Source of the DNA: Roseburia sp. 1XD42-34
Lineage (GTDB): Bacteria > Bacillota > Bacilli > Bacillales > Amphibacillaceae
Direction of reading: 5' to 3'
DNA: 55,778 bases
Assembly: GCF_009917385.1 (NCBI RefSeq)
Contig: NZ_QWLJ01000032.1
Coordinates: forward strand, 1 to 55,778
Shown piece after piece: positions 18,108 through 29,832 of this stretch. Made by a program: the position numbers and the translations under genes. Each line of letters opens with the position of its first letter. Positions within the stretch are counted from its first letter, which is position 1. The notes beneath the pieces were generated by a model. The model was not told where the DNA came from, did no database searches, and saw nothing but the letters and a program-made list of their open reading frames with translations.

Positions 18108-18656
18108 TTCTACAGGTTTAGCATTCTCTGGGATAAAGTAGGGGTTTTGTTTATTAATATGATCGTAAAACATGATGCCATTTAAATGATCAATTTCATG
18201 TTGGAATACGATAGCAGCATATCCTTTTAAACGTAATTTAATAGCTTCTCCCTCCATAGATATTGCCTTTATGGAAACCCTGGCATGCCTGGGAACATAT
18301 CCTTCCACATTTCTGTCAACAGATAAACAACCTTCCCCAGATGGAAGATAAGCTTTTTCGACAGAATGACTGATGATTTTTGGGTTAGCAAGACCATAAC
18401 TATATTTTTTTCCATTTTTATCTTCAAAATGCACCGCAATCAGCCGTTTGTTTATACCTAGTTGAGGAGCAGCTAAACCAACACCAGCACGGAGCCGATA
18501 TTTTTCTGCTATCTCTTCATCTTGGCTGTTCTTTAAAAATTGCACCATGTCTCCAAGTAATTGTTTATCCGTTTCAGTTAAGGGTATTGTTACTTCATCG
18601 GCGACTGTTGTTAATGAAGGATGACCTTCCCGTACGATATCTTTCATAGTAATCAT
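18105..18656 (-). CDS. defB: peptide deformylase
   Basis: A 183-residue type-2 peptide deformylase. The three motifs are intact: [13 protein letters not shown] (metal Cys) and HEIDH (two metal His and the catalytic Glu). It strips formyl from the N-terminal methionine of new proteins. The start at 18654-18656 begins [15 protein letters not shown], aligning with B. subtilis DefB (YkrB), after GGGGAGTGG; five residues further upstream are possible but less likely. The position between ykrA and ykyA is conserved. Confidence 0.95.
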   Translation of the reverse strand: MITMKDIVREGHPSLTTVADEVTIPLTETDKQLLGDMVQFLKNSQDEEIAEKYRLRAGVGLAAPQLGINKRLIAVHFEDKNGKKYSYGLANPKIISHSVEKAYLPSGEGCLSVDRNVEGYVPRHARVSIKAISMEGEAIKLRLKGYAAIVFQHEIDHLNGIMFYDHINKQNPYFIPENAKPVE

Positions 18657-18910
18657 TGTACCACTCCCCATTCTATATCCATCTTTCCAATGAATATTTT
18701 ATCATATTTATGCCTGTTTCATCATAATTTGCTATAGAATATAGCTATTTCTATAATCTTCTTTCATTAAAGATCATTATTTCTAGTGTTCTATACTTTT
18801 TAACGACGTTAATAACATTGAGGTCATCGTTTCATTATTTTTTCTTTTGTACAAGCTGATTTATGTTATACTATTAAACGTATATTTGATTTAGGTTTAG
18901 GAGGTTAATA

Positions 18911-19600
18911 ATGTCAATAAAAAAGTCTGTAATCATTGCATTTGGATTCATGCTTTTATTTATAATAACTGCGTGTAGTAATGAAACACCCGAGGAGAAA
19001 ATACAAAACCATTTGGAGGAAGCAGTAGCATTAGAAGAAGGGTTTGAAAAACAGCAAAGTAAAATAACAGATTTGGAGAAGAAAGAGCAGGAACTATATA
19101 AGGAAATTATGGGACTTGGCAAGGATGAAATGGATGAAATCAAAAAGCTTGCTGATCAAGGAATTGAAACAGTTGATAAGCGGGCTAAAGCGATAAAGAC
19201 AGAGCAGGAAAGTATTGAGAAAGCACAAGAAGAATTTTCTAATACTAAAGAAATTATTGCGGATTTAGAAGGAAAAGAAGGAAAAGAAACAGCTGAAAAA
19301 ATGATTAATACAATGGATCAACGTTATGATTCGTATGGTAAGTTAAATAAAGCTTATAATAAAGCTCTAAAGCTGGAAAAGGAAATGTATAAATTATTAT
19401 CGAAAGAAGATTTAAAACAAGAAACCTTAACTGAAAAAATAAATGCTATTAATGAAGCTTACGAAAAAGTGATTGAGTCAAACGAAGCCTTTAATAAGCA
19501 TACAAAAGCCTATAATGAAATCAAAAAGAAGTTTTATGAACAGACAGGCATAAATGTTACATATGAAGGAGAATCAGACAAAACAACAGAAGACAAGTAA
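18911..19600 (+). CDS. ykyA: YkyA-family cell-wall-associated lipoprotein
   Basis: A 229-residue lipoprotein. The signal peptide ends in the lipobox ITAC (cysteine near residue 22), so it is lipid-anchored outside. The mature part is highly charged and rich in Glu and Lys, with heptad-like coiled coils through about residues 35-200, as in the YkyA family of Bacillales. It sits between defB and pdhA as in B. subtilis. AGGAGG precedes the ATG. Function unknown; the long coiled coil suggests a wall or envelope role only by inference. Confidence 0.9.
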   Translation: MSIKKSVIIAFGFMLLFIITACSNETPEEKIQNHLEEAVALEEGFEKQQSKITDLEKKEQELYKEIMGLGKDEMDEIKKLADQGIETVDKRAKAIKTEQESIEKAQEEFSNTKEIIADLEGKEGKETAEKMINTMDQRYDSYGKLNKAYNKALKLEKEMYKLLSKEDLKQETLTEKINAINEAYEKVIESNEAFNKHTKAYNEIKKKFYEQTGINVTYEGESDKTTEDK

Positions 19601-19673
19601 GTGGATGGAGTGGATGAAAAAGAAGCCTGGAACATAAACAGTATATTGAATCAGCCAAACAACCAAATTTAAT

Positions 19674-19738
19674 ATACTCCTCTTAAGGGAGACAGATTAA
19701 AAAATAATGATCTGTTTTGCTTTAGGAGGAGTTTTTTT
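19674..19738 (+). terminator. compound terminator of ykyA
   Basis: ACTCCTC pairs with GAGGAGT across an internal CAGAT/ATCTG hairpin, followed by seven Ts. An E2 repeat begins three bases later. Confidence 0.8.
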
Positions 19739-19740
19739 AC

Positions 19741-19829
19741 ACTATAGGAAAGTATAAGGTTTTTTGGGTTTATAGTATAAGAAAAACAAAGGCTTCCGCC
19801 AGACGTGGCGACAAGCCAAGTTTTTCTAA
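19741..19829 (+). repeat. E2 stem-loop repeat, full copy
   Basis: Begins ctataggaaagtataagg, continues through AGAAAAAC and aaaggcttccgcc, and ends with TGGCGACAAGCCAAGTTTTTCTAATG. AGAAAAAC pairs with GTTTTTCT, enclosing a smaller hairpin. The left end resembles the left end of the L-type repeat. It starts right after the ykyA terminator. Confidence 0.85.
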
Positions 19830-19994
19830 TGCCCTATACATCCTATCTAAGTGAATTTAAATAGGAAGTAATAAGTGATTATAAGGATGAAGATACAGGA
19901 TGAAAGCATGATGTTCAAAATATCAATGTTAATGAAAACGACCTTTAGAAGACGGTGTTGAAAGGTTCGAGATAGAAGGGGAAAGAGGGCTAGC

Positions 19995-20307
19995 GAATTC
20001 AAAACTTTAAAACAATTTTATTCCAAGGAATTTAAACAAGTGACAGTGCCTGATTATTTGACGAAAGTTTATGTTTATAAAGCAGTTGTCTAGAAGTATC
20101 ATATTTCAAGTAATTCGATACTCAATGAGTGGGTAAATAAGTATCGTGATTATAGATAATTAAAAGACACGAGAAAAGGGAGAGCAACGTTCTATACTAA
20201 AGGAAGGAAATCATTTGGGAGAAAAAATAGAGATAGCTGTTTCCTGCTTGGAGCACGAAAAAGATTATCAAGAAACTGCTGGTAAATATAAAGTTTTATA
20301 CCAATAG
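19995..20307 (+). pseudogene. decayed IS3-family transposase OrfA remnant
   Basis: Reading from about 20001 gives YSKEFKQV, then a TAG at 20091-20093, SILNEWVNKYRDYR, a TAA at 20157-20159, LKDTRKGRATFYTKGRKS and, after a frameshift near 20220, KIEIAVSCLEHEKDYQETA. The order of a helix-turn-helix segment, an NEWVNKY linker and a second helix-turn-helix is typical of OrfA in IS3-type elements. The piece ends where an S-type repeat begins, and no OrfB remains. It is a dead element fragment. Confidence 0.7.
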
Positions 20308-20315
20308 GTTTATAT

Positions 20316-20458
20316 AAGGTGCTATGAGACTCCCGCTTCAGGAGTTGGATAATCTGTACCTCTTTACTGTCAAAAGTCCAAGTGGGAACTACCATTACGG
20401 TACTAACAATCAGTGAAGGGATGAATGCCCCCCCCCACTGATGGAAGATTCCCTTTAG
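20316..20458 (+). repeat. S-type structured repeat
   Basis: Contains GACTCCCGCTT paired with AAGTGGGAA, then a terminal hairpin in which ATCAGTG pairs with CACTGAT, and ends at ATGGAAGATTCCCTTTAG. The middle ACCTAAA/TTTAGGT stem is deleted in this copy. A run of nine Cs lies in the hairpin loop arm. The rest of the gap up to pdhA (20459-20922) is AT-rich and holds no gene that I see; it should carry the pdh promoter. Confidence 0.82.
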
Positions 20459-20916
20459 GGAAGAAACTTCAAATTCATGCTTAAAAGCAAAAGGTTCTTT
20501 TAGAATAACAGTAATACAGATGTTAAAATGAACTATAACAGAAACATAGAGAAAGCGTTTTTATGTAGAAGGTTGTTATTCAATTCATGTAAAAATTAAT
20601 TAAAGGAAACAAAGTGTTTGACCACTAAGAAGAATTGAGCTAGAATTTATATGAAAAGAAATTGTACTAATGATAATTTGCTTTTTTATGTAACAGTTTT
20701 GTAACTGGTTATTAGGTGGATGTAATACAAAAAGAGAACACAAATACTATCTGAAGCAAAGTAAGGGATTGTAAATTTAGTGTGCTCTCCCTTTGGGCGT
20801 TCACTTATAGATTTATCTTAAGCAAAAAAGGGAATACCTTAAAAGTACAGTTTTTTTCTGATTTTGGGTAGGCTAGAAATGATAATATGAAGATGGATAC
20901 AGAAAGGAAGAGGTGA

Positions 20917-22005
<1,089 letters not shown>

Positions 22006-22008
22006 ATC

Positions 22009-22986
22009 ATGGCACAAATGACAATGATCCAAGCCATTACAGACGCACTACGCACAGAGCTAAAGAACGATGAAAATGTGCTTGTTTTCGGGGAAGATGT
22101 CGGTAAGAATGGTGGCGTGTTCCGTGCCACTGAAGGGCTTCAAGCCGAGTTTGGTGAAGAACGTGTGTTTGATACACCTTTAGCTGAATCAGGTATCGGC
22201 GGTTTGGCTATCGGTCTTGGCTTGCAAGGCTTCCGACCTGTTCCTGAAATTCAATTCTTCGGCTTCGTATATGAAGTGATGGATTCAATTAGTGGTCAAA
22301 TGGCACGTATGCGATATCGTTCAGGTGGCGTCCATCATTCACCTATTACCGTACGTGCACCATTTGGTGGTGGGGTTCATACGCCTGAACTTCATGCCGA
22401 TTCTCTAGAAGGTTTAGTTGCACAGCAGCCCGGATTGAAGGTTGTAATTCCTTCTACTCCTTATGATGCAAAAGGTTTGCTCATTGCGTCTATTCGCGAT
22501 AATGATCCGGTTATTTTTCTAGAGCATATGAAGCTATACCGGTCTTTCCGTGGAGAAGTTCCGGAAGAGGAGTATACCATTGAATTAGGAAAAGCAGAGG
22601 TTAAGCGTGAAGGTACAGATGTTACGTTGATTGCTTATGGCGCAATGGTTCACGCTTGTCTTAAAGCAGCTGATGAACTAGCTGAAAATGGTATTAATGC
22701 TGAGGTTATTGACTTGCGAACTGTATCACCACTTGATATGGAAACGATTATTGAATCAGTTAAGAAAACAAATCGCGTTGTCGTAGTTCAAGAGGCTCAA
22801 CGTCAAGCGGGTGTTGCTGCAAATGTAGTAGCAGAAATACAAGAACGTGCAATTTTACACTTAGAAGCTCCTGTATTGCGTGTTGCTGCTCCAGACACCG
22901 TTTATGCATTCTCAGAGGCAGAAGAGGTATGGCTACCGAACCATAAAGACATCGTAGAAAAAGTAAACAGTGTGATGAACTTTTAA
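22009..22986 (+). CDS. pdhB: pyruvate dehydrogenase E1 component, beta subunit
   Basis: A 325-residue E1-beta subunit with the transketolase-type pyrimidine-binding domain in the first 180 residues ([41 protein letters not shown]) and the C-terminal transketolase domain ([14 protein letters not shown]). It pairs with PdhA to form the E1 tetramer; the invariant Glu of the thiamine site lies in the ESGIGG block. AAAGGAG lies 12 bases before the ATG, overlapping the end of pdhA. Confidence 0.97.
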   Translation: MAQMTMIQAITDALRTELKNDENVLVFGEDVGKNGGVFRATEGLQAEFGEERVFDTPLAESGIGGLAIGLGLQGFRPVPEIQFFGFVYEVMDSISGQMARMRYRSGGVHHSPITVRAPFGGGVHTPELHADSLEGLVAQQPGLKVVIPSTPYDAKGLLIASIRDNDPVIFLEHMKLYRSFRGEVPEEEYTIELGKAEVKREGTDVTLIAYGAMVHACLKAADELAENGINAEVIDLRTVSPLDMETIIESVKKTNRVVVVQEAQRQAGVAANVVAEIQERAILHLEAPVLRVAAPDTVYAFSEAEEVWLPNHKDIVEKVNSVMNF

Positions 22987-23012
22987 TTAAAGAGACAGGA
23001 GGTAAAATTTTT

Positions 23013-24275
23013 ATGGCTTTTAATTTTAAATTACCTGATATTGGTGAAGGAATTCACGAAGGTGAAATCGTTAAGTGGTTCGTCAATGAAGGCGACGAGG
23101 TAAAAGAAGATGATGTTCTGTGTGAAGTGCAAAACGATAAAGCAGTTGTTGAAATTCCATCACCAGTTGATGGAACTGTGACAAAATTGCATGTAGAAGA
23201 AGGGACAGTAGCAGTTGTTGGTGATACAATAATCACTTTTGATGCAGAAGGCTACGAATCAGATGATGAAGAAGAAGCAAGTGCGAATGCTAAAGCTGAA
23301 GAAGCTCCAGCTAAGGAAATGCAAGCTGAAACCGCTAATGCTTCAACTGAAGACGAAGAAGATGATGATACGCGTGTAATCGCAATGCCATCAGTAAGAA
23401 AATATGCACGTGAAAATGGGGTTTCGATTACGAAAGTTACAGGTACAGGTAAAAATGGGCGTATTTTAAAAGAGGATATCGATGCTTACCTAAGTGGAGA
23501 TCAGCCAGCTGCCCAAGCAACTGAGACAAAGGATGAAGCAGCACCGAAGAAAGAAACTGCAACAACAGGTGACTTCCCAGAGTCTCGTGAAGCTATGAGT
23601 GGAATCCGTAAAGCAATTGCCAATGCCATGGTTAATTCTAAAACGAAGGCTCCTCATGTAACTTTATTGGATGAAGTTGATGTGACAGAATTAGTTGCTC
23701 ATCGTAAGAAATTTAAAGCAGTTGCTGCAGAACAGGAAATTAAGTTAACGTACTTACCATATGTTGTGAAAGCTCTTGTTTCTGCTTCTAAGAAATTCCC
23801 AATGATTAATGCTTCTGTTGATGATGAAACAAATGAAATTGTTCATAAACATTACTACAACGTTGGTATTGCGGCAGATACGGATAAAGGTCTGCTTGTT
23901 CCAGTCGTTAAAAATGCAGATCGTAAGTCCATTTTTGAAATCTCTAAAGAGATTAATGAATTGGCAGAAAAGGCTAGAAGTGGTAAACTATCACCTGAAG
24001 AGATGAGTGGTGCATCAAATACAATTACGAATATTGGTTCAGCAGGTGGACAATGGTTTACACCAGTGTTGAATTACCCAGAAGCGGTAATTCTAGGTAT
24101 TGGACGCATTGCAGAAAAACCAGTGGCTCGCGATGGAGAAGTTGTAGTTGCACCTGTACTTGCATTGTCATTAAGCTTTGATCATCGTATTATTGATGGA
24201 GCAACTGCACAGCATGCTCTAAATCAAATCAAGCGATTATTAAGCGATCCACAACTAATTATGATGGAGGCGTGA
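23013..24275 (+). CDS. pdhC: pyruvate dehydrogenase E2, dihydrolipoamide acetyltransferase
   Basis: A 420-residue E2 with one lipoyl domain (about 1-77, lipoylated Lys in [10 protein letters not shown]), an acidic Glu/Ala-rich linker (85-125), a peripheral-subunit-binding domain ([13 protein letters not shown], about 127-160), a second Ala/Lys linker and the catalytic domain (from about 190) with the conserved [10 protein letters not shown]. It moves acetyl groups to CoA and forms the core of the complex. AGGAGG precedes the ATG, and only 4 bases separate it from pdhD. Confidence 0.97.
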   Translation: MAFNFKLPDIGEGIHEGEIVKWFVNEGDEVKEDDVLCEVQNDKAVVEIPSPVDGTVTKLHVEEGTVAVVGDTIITFDAEGYESDDEEEASANAKAEEAPAKEMQAETANASTEDEEDDDTRVIAMPSVRKYARENGVSITKVTGTGKNGRILKEDIDAYLSGDQPAAQATETKDEAAPKKETATTGDFPESREAMSGIRKAIANAMVNSKTKAPHVTLLDEVDVTELVAHRKKFKAVAAEQEIKLTYLPYVVKALVSASKKFPMINASVDDETNEIVHKHYYNVGIAADTDKGLLVPVVKNADRKSIFEISKEINELAEKARSGKLSPEEMSGASNTITNIGSAGGQWFTPVLNYPEAVILGIGRIAEKPVARDGEVVVAPVLALSLSFDHRIIDGATAQHALNQIKRLLSDPQLIMMEA

Positions 24276-24279
24276 GTTT

Positions 24280-25686
24280 ATGGTAGTAGGAGATTTTCCA
24301 ATTGAAGTAGACACACTTGTCATTGGAGCAGGTCCTGGCGGTTATGTTGCTGCTATTCGTGCTGCCCAGTTAGGACAAAAAGTAACGATTGCTGACAAAG
24401 GCGCTTTAGGTGGGGTTTGTTTAAACGTTGGATGTATTCCATCCAAAGCGTTAATTCAAGCTGGACATTTGGCACAACAAGCTCATGGAAATGAAGAATT
24501 GGGAATTAAAACAGAAAATGTGACTGTTGACTTTTCCAAAGTACAAGAGTGGAAGGGCAGTGTCGTTAAAAAGTTAACCTCTGGAGTAGAAGGCCTGTTA
24601 AAGGGAAATAAAGTGGATATCGTGAAGGGTGAAGTATATTTTGTAGATAAAAATACAGCGAAGATTATGGATGAGAAGAAGTCTCAAACATATACGTTCA
24701 ATAACTGTATTATTGCTACAGGGTCAACACCAATTGAAATTCCTAACTTTAAATTTTCAGATCGTGTATTAGACTCCACTGGTGCATTAAACCTTAAAGA
24801 GATTCCAAAGAAAATGGTTGTCATTGGCGGCGGATATATTGGTACAGAGCTCGGAACTGCTTATGCAAATTTTGGAACGGAAATCGTTGTTCTTGAAGGT
24901 GCAAAAGAAATTTTAGGCGGTTTTGAAAAGCAAATGAGCCAAGTAGTGAAGAAACGCTTGAAGAAAAAAGATGTTACCATTATTACAGAAGCAATGGCTA
25001 AAGGCGTAGAAGAGACGAAAGACGGTGTCAAAGTAACCTATGAAGTTAAAGGTAAAGAAGAGACCGTGGAAGCTGATTATGTATTAGTTACTGTTGGTCG
25101 TCGTCCGAATACAGAAGATCTTGGTCTAGAACAAGTTGGAATTGAAAAAGACGATCGCGGCTTGATTAAAATTGATAAGCAATGCCGTACCAACATGGAC
25201 AATATCTATGCAATCGGCGATATCGTAGCTGGTCCTCCATTAGCTCATAAAGCTTCTTATGAAGGAAAAATAGCTGCAGAAGCAATTAGTGGTGAGAAAG
25301 CAGAAATCGACTACTTAAGCTTGCCGGCAGTTGTCTTCTCAGACCCAGAATTGGCTACAGTTGGTTATACGGAACAAGAAGCAAAAGATGCAGGATATGA
25401 TGTCAAAGCTGCGAAGTTCCCATTTGCTGCTAACGGTCGTGCATTATCCTTAAATGATAGTGATGGATTCATGAAGCTCATTACTCGTAAAGATGATGGC
25501 TTAGTTATTGGTGCACAAATCGCTGGACCAAACGCAAGCGATATGATTTCAGAACTAGGGCTTGCAATTGAAGCTGGTATGACAGCAGAAGATATTGCAT
25601 TAACTATTCACGCTCACCCAACCCTAGGTGAAATTACGATGGAAGCTGCTGAAGTAGCGCTAGGTACACCTATTCATATGCTATAA
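24280..25686 (+). CDS. pdhD: dihydrolipoamide dehydrogenase (E3)
   Basis: A 468-residue flavoprotein disulfide reductase. The FAD motif [17 protein letters not shown], the redox disulfide [13 protein letters not shown], the NAD motif [14 protein letters not shown], the second FAD motif [16 protein letters not shown] and the C-terminal catalytic HAHPTLGE are all present. It reoxidises lipoamide with NAD+. It is the last gene of the operon. GGAGG lies in the end of pdhC before its ATG. A terminator follows at once. Confidence 0.97.
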   Translation: MVVGDFPIEVDTLVIGAGPGGYVAAIRAAQLGQKVTIADKGALGGVCLNVGCIPSKALIQAGHLAQQAHGNEELGIKTENVTVDFSKVQEWKGSVVKKLTSGVEGLLKGNKVDIVKGEVYFVDKNTAKIMDEKKSQTYTFNNCIIATGSTPIEIPNFKFSDRVLDSTGALNLKEIPKKMVVIGGGYIGTELGTAYANFGTEIVVLEGAKEILGGFEKQMSQVVKKRLKKKDVTIITEAMAKGVEETKDGVKVTYEVKGKEETVEADYVLVTVGRRPNTEDLGLEQVGIEKDDRGLIKIDKQCRTNMDNIYAIGDIVAGPPLAHKASYEGKIAAEAISGEKAEIDYLSLPAVVFSDPELATVGYTEQEAKDAGYDVKAAKFPFAANGRALSLNDSDGFMKLITRKDDGLVIGAQIAGPNASDMISELGLAIEAGMTAEDIALTIHAHPTLGEITMEAAEVALGTPIHML

Positions 25687-25696
25687 TATTTAAAGT

Positions 25697-25733
25697 AAAG
25701 AGCTGTTCTATTTTCAGAGCAGCTCTTTTTTTA
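25697..25733 (+). terminator. terminator of pdhABCD
   Basis: AAAGAGCTG pairs with CAGCTCTTT across a 14-base loop, followed by a T run. A repeat head follows within a few bases. Confidence 0.88.
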
Positions 25734-25737
25734 AAGG

Positions 25738-26005
25738 ATAAGAAAATATAAAATGAGGTACTTGGGATAACGAAATAACCGAATAGCTAAGTTCGGCTCA
25801 TGAGCCCAGCAACGATGCGACTTTAGAAATGCGTCCTACAATAAGTCAAGTCATTATCGGTTCGTCGCTAAGAGGAAGGCCAACTAAACACAGGTTTGCT
25901 ACTCTGTCGTCGGTATACTCCTGTTGCAGGAGCATGATTCCTAAAACTTTAGTTGATTCGATCCATTCGCTACGTTGCTAAATGGGTGCTCTGCGCATTT
26001 GTTCC
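25738..26005 (+). repeat. L-type repeat, head A with the alternative 3' tail
   Basis: Head A (aaaatataaaatgagg, GGGATAACGAAATAACC) is followed by the middle module with CATACTCCTGTTGCAGGAG and then the alternative tail TCCATTCGCTACGTTGCTAA with TGGGTGCTCTGCGCATTTGTTC, not the S module. It starts directly after the pdh terminator. Confidence 0.85.
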
Positions 26006-26095
26006 TCTATAGGAAAGTATAAGGTTTTTTTGTTATAGTATAAGAAAAACAAAGGCTTCCGCCATAAGACTTGGCGACAAGTCAAGTTTTTCTAA
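26006..26095 (+). repeat. E2 stem-loop repeat, full copy
   Basis: Begins ctataggaaagtataagg and ends CTTGGCGACAAGTCAAGTTTTTCTAATG; one arm base differs from the perfect hairpin (GTCAAG for GCCAAG). It is placed directly after the tail of the L-type repeat. The remaining gap to 26574 has no gene that I recognise. Confidence 0.85.
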
Positions 26096-26574
26096 TGAAT
26101 ATAACAACATTGCTAGATAGTATGTTAAATATAAAACAAACTACACATTAACTTTTAAAAGCGTGCGGCATTATTTTAGCTCCGGAAATAAACGTAGACT
26201 AAAACTGTGAAAAAACATCGTTGAGTTCCTATGGTTATTAGCGCTTACATAAAGTGAAAAAGATCCCCAGGGTTGTTTGCAACTCCTGGTTGTTTCAGAT
26301 GCTTCGGATTTTTACTTGATAAAATAGCGATGTCTTAGTCTCAAGGAGGTAAGGGGAATAGGAAAAATAAGGCGATTGTTAAGACGTTGCAACTGTTTTG
26401 TTACTTGAAAAAATGAAGTGAAAATGATTTGTAAGCTTCAATAAAGAAATAGTTTGATTTCGTAGTGGGTCTGTATAATATACTAAGTAAAATGGCTCCG
26501 TTTTAGTGATCAACAGTAAACGGTAGCAATTTGATAAGAGTATATAGGGTATGACGTTAGGAGTATGTGATATT

Positions 26575-26949
26575 TCACAACAAATTTTTAAGTTTGTTTA
26601 TTATTTCTTGTTTTGACGCTTGTCCAGCAATACGCTCTACCATTTTATCATCTTTCCTAATAATTAAAGTAGGATATTTAGGATCAATTTCATCTTCGAC
26701 TTCATCAAATGTGACTTCTCTAGTTTTCACTTCACTAAACTCGGATGGATAATCCGCTTTTATTTCAATAATAGCATCAAAATATAAGTTTTCTAATTGG
26801 TTATTGTTTTGGTGCGTATAAAAAATGACATCATAGTCTTTTGGTTGAAAGGAAATAATATTAATGGTTGAAGCACTGAAAGTATCACAGCCAGTGACTA
26901 GAACCAATGCAATCATCAGACAAATAATTAACTTTTTGATAATCCTCAC
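26575..26949 (-). CDS. slp: small lipoprotein, Slp-like
   Basis: A 124-residue lipoprotein: basic N-terminus, hydrophobic core and lipobox VTGC (cysteine near residue 21). The mature part includes PTLIIRKDDKMVERIAG, which resembles the second half of a thioredoxin-like fold but has no CxxC. B. subtilis slp, of the same length, lies downstream of pdhD, so position and size support the name more than motifs do. The start is taken as a GTG; its ribosome-binding site is weak. Confidence 0.6.
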   Translation of the reverse strand: MRIIKKLIICLMIALVLVTGCDTFSASTINIISFQPKDYDVIFYTHQNNNQLENLYFDAIIEIKADYPSEFSEVKTREVTFDEVEDEIDPKYPTLIIRKDDKMVERIAGQASKQEIINKLKNLL

Positions 26950-27387
26950 CTGCTTGTCATTTATTGTCGATAGGCTTAGTTTAACAAATTTGAACGGTAG
27001 TATGCTCTATGTAATTCAACTGTTATAAAGTTGATAACGCTATGTTAGAGTTAGTAATATAGGATAACAAAAAGTAAAGATTGTTACATGAACTATTACT
27101 AGACGGAAGTTACTAAATCTGAAGAACATCGTCTATAAAGTGAGAATTAAATAGGTAAAGGAGGTTTTCTCATATATAAAATTTGATTTTGCTGAATGAA
27201 CGACAGGTGAGTAAAAAAACATTTCATGACGGGAAAAATGCTGTTAAACAACAATATAATCTTATATTAAGTGCACGAGGTAACTAGCAATAAGGCGGGG
27301 GCTGCTTTCGAAACTATATTGTGAAACCCTAGGAGGATAGGTGTAGTTAAAACTGGAAGTCAACATCTGGTTCCTGTTCAGTGGCCG

Positions 27388-27468
27388 CTAAGTCATACCT
27401 AAACCGATATTAATCATCCATAAGTGGTGCTTAAAAGCCCCTTCCACTAATGAAAGCCTCACATTTAT
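27388..27468 (+). repeat. decayed S-type repeat, 3' part
   Basis: Recognisable parts are AAGTCATACC, an AGTGG/CCACT hairpin and ATGAAAGCCTCACATTTAT at the end. It is more diverged than the copy that follows. The region 26950-27387 before it holds no gene that I see. Confidence 0.5.
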
Positions 27469-27485
27469 CCGCATATAAGGTGTGT

Positions 27486-27631
27486 AAGGCTTCCCTCCCA
27501 CTTCAGAAGTTGGATAGTCAAGTACAGCAACAAATCTAAATGGGGGATAACAGCACCTAAATGCTTGATTCGTCCATCTAACAATCAGCGCGGGATGAAT
27601 GAATCCCCCATTAATGGAAGCTTCATTTTAT
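27486..27631 (+). repeat. S-type structured repeat
   Basis: CTCCCACTT pairs with AAATGGGGG, GATAACAGCACCTAAATG follows, and the copy ends near ATGGAAGCTTCATTTTAT. The TTTAGGT arm is deleted. It ends a few bases before the terminator of the minus-strand BCCT gene. Confidence 0.8.
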
Positions 27632-27634
27632 AGA

Positions 27635-27670
27635 CAAAAAAAGCTAGAGCAATTTAGCTCTAGCTTTTTC
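27635..27670 (-). terminator. terminator of the BCCT gene, overlapping its stop codon
   Basis: AAAAAAAGCTAGAGC pairs with GCTCTAGCTTTTTC around AATTTA. The TAG stop of the minus-strand gene lies within the hairpin arm. Confidence 0.85.
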
Positions 27671-29189
27671 TTTTACCTGTTAGATCAAGCTCTTTTGCCT
27701 CTTGCTTAAATGATTTTACAAGCGAGAAAATGACTAAAATCATGATAATGGCAAAAGGAAAAGCTGCTATAATAGAAGCAGTTTGTAATGCATTCAACCC
27801 ACCTTGCCATAACAGTACTGCGGCTGCACTTGATTGAATAATCCCCCATATAAATTTAACTGAGTTAGCAGGGTCTAAGCTTCCTCCGGTTGTTTGCATT
27901 CCAAGAACAAAAGTTGCTGAGTCCGCAGATGTAATGAAAAAGGTACAAATCAATAGAATAGCAATAATGGATATTACAGTACCAATTGGAAAGTGTTCCA
28001 AAACAGCAAACAAGGCTGTTTCCTCTCCAAGTTCATTAATTGTCTGCATAATGTTTGCACCTTTGAAGGTTTCTAAATGGATAGATGATCCCCCAAATAC
28101 AGAGAACCATAACGCTCCAAATATAGTAGGTACAAGTAGTACGCCCAATACAAATTCTCTTATTGTCCTTCCTCGGGAAACCCTTGCAATGAAAGTTCCT
28201 ACAAATGGCGCCCAAGCAATCCACCAAGCCCAATAAAAGAATGTCCAGTTATTAAGCCATGTGGAATTTTCTTCGTTAAATGGAGTCATGCGCAGACTCA
28301 TACTAGGAAGGTTCTGAATATAACTTCCTAAAGTTGTGGTAAAGTAGTTCATTATAAAATTGGTTGGACCCAAGAACAATACAAATAGCATAAGTAATAC
28401 GGCTAGGACAAGGTTGGCATTACTTAAATATTTAATTCCTCTGTTTAGTCCAGACATAGCTGAAGTCATATATAAGACGGTAACAATTCCAATGATGATT
28501 AATTGAAGTGTAATAGTTGATTCAATCCCGGTAACGTATGAGAGCCCACCGCTAATTTGAATGGCTCCCAAACCGAGAGAAGTAGATACACCAAATACTG
28601 TGGCAAAAACAACAATAAAATCAATTGTTGTTCCTAAGGCGCCTTTAATTCGATCACCAAACAACGGTTCAAGAACGGCGCTTACAACTCCTGGTGCTTG
28701 CTTACGAAATTTAAAGTATGCTAATGCTAAGGCAATTGTAGCGTATATAGCCCAAGGGTGAACACCCCAATGGAAAAAGCTGTATTGCATCGCTGTTTTA
28801 GCAGCATCATTAGTTTCTTCCGCTCCAAAAGGTGGATCATGAAAATGAGATAAAGGTTCAGCTGCTCCCCAAAATACAAGACCAATACCCATACCAGCAC
28901 TAAATAACATAGCAAACCATGTTAAGTAGCTGTATTCTGGTTTGTCTCCGGGGCGACCTAATTTGATATTGCCATATTTTGAAAAAATGAGATAGATCGC
29001 AAAAATAACAAACGAGGTTGCACTCAATAAGTAAAACCAACCGAACTCATCAACAAGAAATGATTGAATTATATTCGTGACGTTATCTAAGTTGGCATTA
29101 GGCAATACGTCTTTCGGAATTATTCCCCAAATAATGAATAGTACTGCGACAATTGCTGAAATATAGAATACTCGCGTTACTTTCTTCAC
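27660..29189 (-). CDS. BCCT-family transporter, glycine betaine type (OpuD-like)
   Basis: A 509-residue carrier with about twelve membrane helices. Family hallmarks are GMGIGLVFWGAAEP, WWIAWAPFVGTFIARVSRGR and the late ITSADSATFVLGM. These carriers import betaine, carnitine or choline with Na+ or H+ and protect against salt stress; the sequence is closest in feel to OpuD, but the exact substrate is inferred. The start is a GTG after AAAGGA. It is monocistronic and, with the following gene, separates pdhD/slp from SR1, which are near neighbours in B. subtilis. Confidence 0.9.
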   Translation of the reverse strand: MKKVTRVFYISAIVAVLFIIWGIIPKDVLPNANLDNVTNIIQSFLVDEFGWFYLLSATSFVIFAIYLIFSKYGNIKLGRPGDKPEYSYLTWFAMLFSAGMGIGLVFWGAAEPLSHFHDPPFGAEETNDAAKTAMQYSFFHWGVHPWAIYATIALALAYFKFRKQAPGVVSAVLEPLFGDRIKGALGTTIDFIVVFATVFGVSTSLGLGAIQISGGLSYVTGIESTITLQLIIIGIVTVLYMTSAMSGLNRGIKYLSNANLVLAVLLMLFVLFLGPTNFIMNYFTTTLGSYIQNLPSMSLRMTPFNEENSTWLNNWTFFYWAWWIAWAPFVGTFIARVSRGRTIREFVLGVLLVPTIFGALWFSVFGGSSIHLETFKGANIMQTINELGEETALFAVLEHFPIGTVISIIAILLICTFFITSADSATFVLGMQTTGGSLDPANSVKFIWGIIQSSAAAVLLWQGGLNALQTASIIAAFPFAIIMILVIFSLVKSFKQEAKELDLTGKRKS

Positions 29190-29832
29190 AAAAATAATCC
29201 TTTCTAATTTTATTTTTTGGATAGCTATGTAGACGTACTTATTGTATTAAAACATAAGCGCTGGATTTGTTCAAATAACAAACCTTATTCTTTTACTATT
29301 TCCTGTCCAAGTCTAAACATACTAAAATTGTGCTAAGCTTGTATTCATTCTATTTTCAAGCATAAAAGAAAAAAACGTTGAAAAATGAATCCATTTTCGA
29401 ATAATTATGTATATACTTTGAGTAAAAGTACCATTATCTAAGAAGAATTTCTGTCAAATTCCTTAATTATGCACATTGATAATTCTTCGTTCTAATATTA
29501 TCTATCAATTATCCTAGTGCGTTACCTTTATATCCGACCGTTCGAGCTGCTAAATAGAGCAGTTTTAAGATTGAAGTCTTGCCTTTTTAAAGCCAAACTT
29601 ATCGTACGATAAGTACAAGCATTCAGGGTAGCTACCAAAGCGTTGATACTCTTTTGAACAAAGTCTCGTTTTTATTCTATCTTATCGTTCAAATAAATAA
29701 ACATGTCTCGTACAAAAATGGATTCTTATCGTATTTGAAGTCGAAACCTGTAGATTATTGTTGTCAATTAATTTCCAGCAGTCTATAATAGAATGGAGAT
29801 TTTATACAGTTGATCGGGACAGGAGGACCTAT
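29190..29832. other. 640-bp gap between divergent genes
   Basis: No gene is recognised. It contains the perfect 16-bp palindrome CTTATCGTACGATAAG at 29598-29613 and two further CTTATCGT words near 29680 and 29727. Promoters for the BCCT gene (left) and the deacetylase gene (right) must lie here. The minus strand between about 29550 and 29690 has a protein-like stretch with stops that may be decayed transposase, but I cannot name it. Confidence 0.45.

Noticed and set aside
20430..20440. Run of nine Cs as a sequencing error
   Set aside because: It lies in a non-coding repeat hairpin, so no frame can confirm or refute an error.
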